Shown here: positions 5,124-7,773 of the stretch, in pieces
Layout of the letters: each line of letters starts with the position of its first letter
How positions within the stretch are numbered: position 1 is the stretch's first letter
Source: an uncultured Clostridia bacterium
GTDB lineage: Bacteria; Bacillota; Clostridia; RUG12999
Direction of reading: 5' to 3'
DNA: 7,773 nucleotides
Assembly (NCBI GenBank): GCA_949739095.1
Contig: CATIYX010000251.1
Span: forward strand, 1-7,773
Translations under genes and position numbers: made by a program
Notes under the pieces: generated by a model
Told to the model about the DNA's origin: nothing
Seen by the model: the letters and a program-made list of their open reading frames with translations, nothing else
Databases searched by the model: none

Positions 5124-5157
5124 AAACGGCTTAAACACTCTCGTTTAAGCCGTTTTT
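5124..5157 (+). terminator. Strong intrinsic terminator after the second tRNA 3' end
   Basis: AAACGGCTTAAAC (5124-5136) and GTTTAAGCCGTTT (5143-5155) form a perfect 13-bp stem with a 6-base loop and a T-rich tail. It directly abuts the displaced tRNA end, so it may be the original terminator of tRNA-Trp. It would also end any transcript of the structured segment. Confidence 0.8.
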
Positions 5158-5477
5158 GTGTTTTAAAATCTAAAATATGCAGTCTTGCATTTCATCCAAA
5201 TTTGCTTAAAATGGACACTAACATCTCATCCGTTTTCGTCTGTTTTCAAACATTCCGTTTGTTACATCATCAAAAAAGCATCACTATTTACAGCGATTTC
5301 CAAACGATGTGTTATTCATGCAGACTGATTTTTTGCTCAATTCCACTTATACTATATATACAAATGGTCTGAAAAGATTTTTTTCTTTTCTTTGTTTATA
5401 GCTACTCAAAATTTGAACCGCCTGAGAACAATTCGCAGGCGGTAATTCATTCTTATATAAAATCAAGATTCAAAACA
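5158..5477. other. AT-rich intergenic region with no supported gene
   Basis: These 320 bases separate the tRNA locus from the end of the GH3 gene. The frames that cross them lack ribosome binding sites and family resemblance. Apart from the hairpin at 5417-5443, I see no RNA gene, repeat or convincing promoter pair. Confidence 0.6.
5417..5443 (-). terminator. Hairpin downstream of the GH3 gene, weak terminator
   Basis: ACCGCCTG (5417-5424) and CAGGCGGT (5436-5443) form a GC-rich 8-bp stem with an 11-base loop, 34 bases past the GH3 stop codon. On the minus strand only an interrupted U-rich stretch (TTCAAATTTT) follows, so it may be a weak terminator or a stabilising 3' hairpin. Confidence 0.5.
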
Positions 5478-7773
5478 TCAACTTTTCTGCCTCATAATAC
5501 TTATTTTATCCACGCATATCAGCGGCGGGAACGACAGCTTAATATTGCCCTGCACACCATGCGCCGTAAAATCAAAATATGCCCGCTCTTTTCTGCCGTC
5601 TGTGCCATTCACGGTCATACCTGCATTGATTTCGCCGTCAATCACCGCGGAAATTGTTAGTTGAGACAGTTTCGGCGCATTCGCTGCATACTCAATGCAC
5701 AGCAAATGTCTGCCCGTACTGCCATAGTGAACCTCTATCTGCTCATCCGTTTTTGGTTCGTCATAGGCAAATACTGTTTCGAGTTCCTCCATTTTATATC
5801 GCAATGACGATTCAAACTTGCCGCCGTTTTCAACGAAGCGTTCAAAGGTATGCGTATTCATAATATAATACAGCAGATTTGCCGCATTTCTTTGCAGTTG
5901 ACCTCTTGTGATAGCGCCACTTTCAAGCCCTGTTTCAAGATTGCTCTCCAGCGCCGCTGCATCACCTGCCAGCATGTACACGTCGCATTGCGCGGCTGCC
6001 ATATCACAAAGATTTAATATCTCATTCTCCTCTTTGCGTAGTTTTGGCCACCAGTCCGTCATTACCATTCCTGTATAGCCCCATTCCCTGCGCAGTATCG
6101 TCGTGTTAAGCTCATAGCTGTTGGACGTCCAATACTCGTTGATAGGATTATACGAATTCATCAGCGACGTCGCCTTTCCCTCTTTTACACACAACTCAAA
6201 CGGCTTCAAATAAATTTCCCGCAGCGCTCTCTCCGACACCACCGATACCGTCTTATTTCTGCACAACTCCTGTGAATTTGCGGCAAAATGCTTCACTGTT
6301 GCACTGTTGCCATATACATTTACCCCACGGACAAGCGCCGCGCCGATTTTACCTGTTAGATATGGATCCTCGGATAAATATTCAAAATTTCTGCCGTTCA
6401 GCGGCGAACGGTGGATGTTGATTCCCGGTCCCAACAGAGAATCAAAGCCCTGTGCGCACAGTTCCACACTTGCATATTCGTACAGTTTTTCCGCTGCTTC
6501 CGTATCCCATGTGCAGGCAATCAGCGTACCGTTTGGCATACTTGTGGCTGTGTCTCCGTTATCCATGCGGATTCCCGAAGGTCCGTCTGCAAGGCATACG
6601 ATGGGGATTCCAAACGCAAGGAGCTCCGCTGTAACACCGCCGAACGTTCCCGTGCTGCCCGGGCGAACCTTAGGCGAGGACATGCCTTCCCCTATGATAA
6701 GACATCTCAAATCTTTATCGCTCAGTTGTGCAATAAATTCCTCCATGGTATGTTTGCCGTTTTTAACGTCAATCAGCTTGATTCCTTTGTCGCCTGTGTA
6801 TTCTATGCTTTTTGGCATTTCATCGTCAATTCTTTTCTTGTAATCAACTGTTCTTTTCGATACTTTTCTGTATGCGGGTATAAAATTCTCGCTAGGATAC
6901 AGCACTTCAAAATCACGCTCGGGCGCCATCGCCTCGGTGAGCTGCTCGGTAACGGTTGTTTCTTCTATTGTAAATACAAACGCTTTTTCCGCGCTGCGTA
7001 CATTCTTGCCAATATAGACGGTATACTCTCCCGCTTCCAGCACATAACAGGATTTATGCCCTGTGATACCGCTGTCGTCGTACGAAGCAAAATCCGCGAT
7101 ATTCATTTCAAATGCCAATTCGGTGCTTTCTCCCTGTGAAAGCACTTTGGTTTTTGCAAAAGCACACAGTGAACGCTTCGCCTTGCCAAGTTTTCCCTGC
7201 GGCGCTTCCAAATACACCTGAACAACCTCTTTGCCGCTTCTTTTCCCTTGATTGATAACCGTGACAGCAGCAGATATTTTATTTCCGTCCCGTTTTACTG
7301 CGGAAACATTCACCTCAAAATCGGTATACGAAAGACCGAATCCAAACGGATACAACACCTTTTCGGACGCGAAGGTCTCAAAATACCGGTATCCGACATA
7401 AATATCCTCCCGGTACAGGTTAAACTCTTTATCACCGAAGTTTTTGCTGCACGGATAGTCGGAAATGTCGGCAGCTATGGTATCGGAAAGTCTGCCGCTC
7501 GGATTGATGTCGCCCGAAAGCACGTCGGCAACGGCGTTTCCGCCCTCCTGTCCACCCTGCCAAACATACAGCACCGATTTGATATGATATTTTTCCACCC
7601 AATTCATATCGATAATATTTCCGACATTGAGCAGTACGACCGTGTTTTCAAAATACCTTGAAACCACATCAAGCAAGGCTTCCTCCTCGTCGGTCAGATA
7701 CCAGCTTCCTTTTTCCGGCGCATTGTCCCTGTCCTCACCCGCAGTTCTGCCAATGACAATGTCTGCCACATCA
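5478..7773 (-). CDS. Glycoside hydrolase family 3, permuted domain order (beta-glucosidase-like), 5' end outside the window
   Basis: Retaining exo-glycosidase, probably releasing sugars from beta-linked oligosaccharides. Numbering from the codon at 7769, the visible 763 residues give a GH3 C-terminal-type alpha/beta domain (1-145), with GEDRD at 11-15 where the acid/base Glu is expected (E12) and PFGFGLSYTDF at 141-151. An FnIII-like domain (150-270), a linker, and the catalytic TIM barrel (about 340-635) follow. The barrel shows DGPSGIR (395-401), GPGINIHRSPLNGRNFEY (447-464), KHFAAN (493-498), MNSYNPIN (537-544) and MVMTDWW (568-574) with nucleophile D572. A beta-rich tail (680-760) resembles a carbohydrate-binding module. 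The order is reversed relative to most GH3 enzymes, as described for Ruminococcus and Butyrivibrio beta-glucosidases. The frame stays open to the edge and the GTG at 7769 is internal, so part of the N-terminal domain is missing. No signal peptide can be judged. Confidence 0.9.
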   Translation of the reverse strand, partial: DVADIVIGRTAGEDRDNAPEKGSWYLTDEEEALLDVVSRYFENTVVLLNVGNIIDMNWVEKYHIKSVLYVWQGGQEGGNAVADVLSGDINPSGRLSDTIAADISDYPCSKNFGDKEFNLYREDIYVGYRYFETFASEKVLYPFGFGLSYTDFEVNVSAVKRDGNKISAAVTVINQGKRSGKEVVQVYLEAPQGKLGKAKRSLCAFAKTKVLSQGESTELAFEMNIADFASYDDSGITGHKSCYVLEAGEYTVYIGKNVRSAEKAFVFTIEETTVTEQLTEAMAPERDFEVLYPSENFIPAYRKVSKRTVDYKKRIDDEMPKSIEYTGDKGIKLIDVKNGKHTMEEFIAQLSDKDLRCLIIGEGMSSPKVRPGSTGTFGGVTAELLAFGIPIVCLADGPSGIRMDNGDTATSMPNGTLIACTWDTEAAEKLYEYASVELCAQGFDSLLGPGINIHRSPLNGRNFEYLSEDPYLTGKIGAALVRGVNVYGNSATVKHFAANSQELCRNKTVSVVSERALREIYLKPFELCVKEGKATSLMNSYNPINEYWTSNSYELNTTILRREWGYTGMVMTDWWPKLRKEENEILNLCDMAAAQCDVYMLAGDAAALESNLETGLESGAITRGQLQRNAANLLYYIMNTHTFERFVENGGKFESSLRYKMEELETVFAYDEPKTDEQIEVHYGSTGRHLLCIEYAANAPKLSQLTISAVIDGEINAGMTVNGTDGRKERAYFDFTAHGVQGNIKLSFPPLICVDKISIMRQKS

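Noticed and set aside
5333..5354. TTGCTC followed by TATATA as a plus-strand promoter
   Set aside because: Spacing and match are poor and no plus-strand gene follows; the AT-rich context makes such matches common.
4814..5372. Open frames of 78 and 125 codons on the plus strand across the tRNA and the structured segment
   Set aside because: They read through the tRNA, terminators and inverted repeats, have no ribosome binding site and resemble no protein family.
6307..7139. Long plus-strand frames opposite the GH3 gene (178 and 242 codons)
   Set aside because: They are antisense shadows of a clear GH3 coding sequence, are rich in Cys, His and Arg, and lack start signals.
7767..7769. GTG as the start of the GH3 gene
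   Set aside because: The frame stays open through the preceding codon to the window edge, and the sequence begins in the middle of the GH3 C-terminal-type domain, so this codon is an internal valine.

Overview
The window looks like chromosome of a low-to-moderate GC Gram-positive anaerobe, most likely a gut-type member of the Clostridia. The grounds are sigma-A promoters with TTGACA and extended -10 boxes, purine-rich ribosome binding sites, Firmicutes-type UvsE and M24 peptidase sequences, a Ruminococcus/Butyrivibrio-style GH3 enzyme, and many U-tract terminators. No species can be named from the sequence.

Layout. Positions 1-181 hold the terminator of the peptidase gene. A good minus-strand promoter overlaps it and carries a 13-bp palindrome, and it fires out of the left edge. 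Positions 182-2650 are a probable three-gene minus-strand operon: an endonuclease IV-like TIM-barrel protein, type II 3-dehydroquinate dehydratase (aroQ) and an M24 Xaa-Pro peptidase. The aroQ-peptidase pairing is also known from Bacillus. Divergent from it, at 2832-3803, is uvsE, the UV damage endonuclease, so two metal-dependent repair-type TIM barrels sit back to back. A bidirectional terminator at about 3876-3924 separates uvsE from a convergent gene (3923-4567) for a membrane-anchored protein of unknown function, which has its own strong promoter.

Positions 4769-4898 hold a promoter and a tRNA-Trp gene. The tRNA is intact except for two mismatches in the T-stem. A second copy of the tRNA 3' end, with the 3' T-stem strand that would pair properly, lies 221 bp downstream. 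Between the copies lies a GC-rich, non-coding segment packed with inverted repeats. Each copy is followed by its own intrinsic terminator. This is the most unusual part of the window and reads best as a small insertion, or the scar of one, in the tRNA-Trp gene.

Positions 5478-7773 carry most of a minus-strand GH3 glycosidase with permuted domain order (C-terminal-type domain, FnIII-like domain, then TIM barrel) and a beta-rich C-terminal tail. It is cut by the right edge. I found no CRISPR array, transposase, integrase or phage gene. The protein-coding part is mostly ordinary housekeeping, repair and carbohydrate metabolism.
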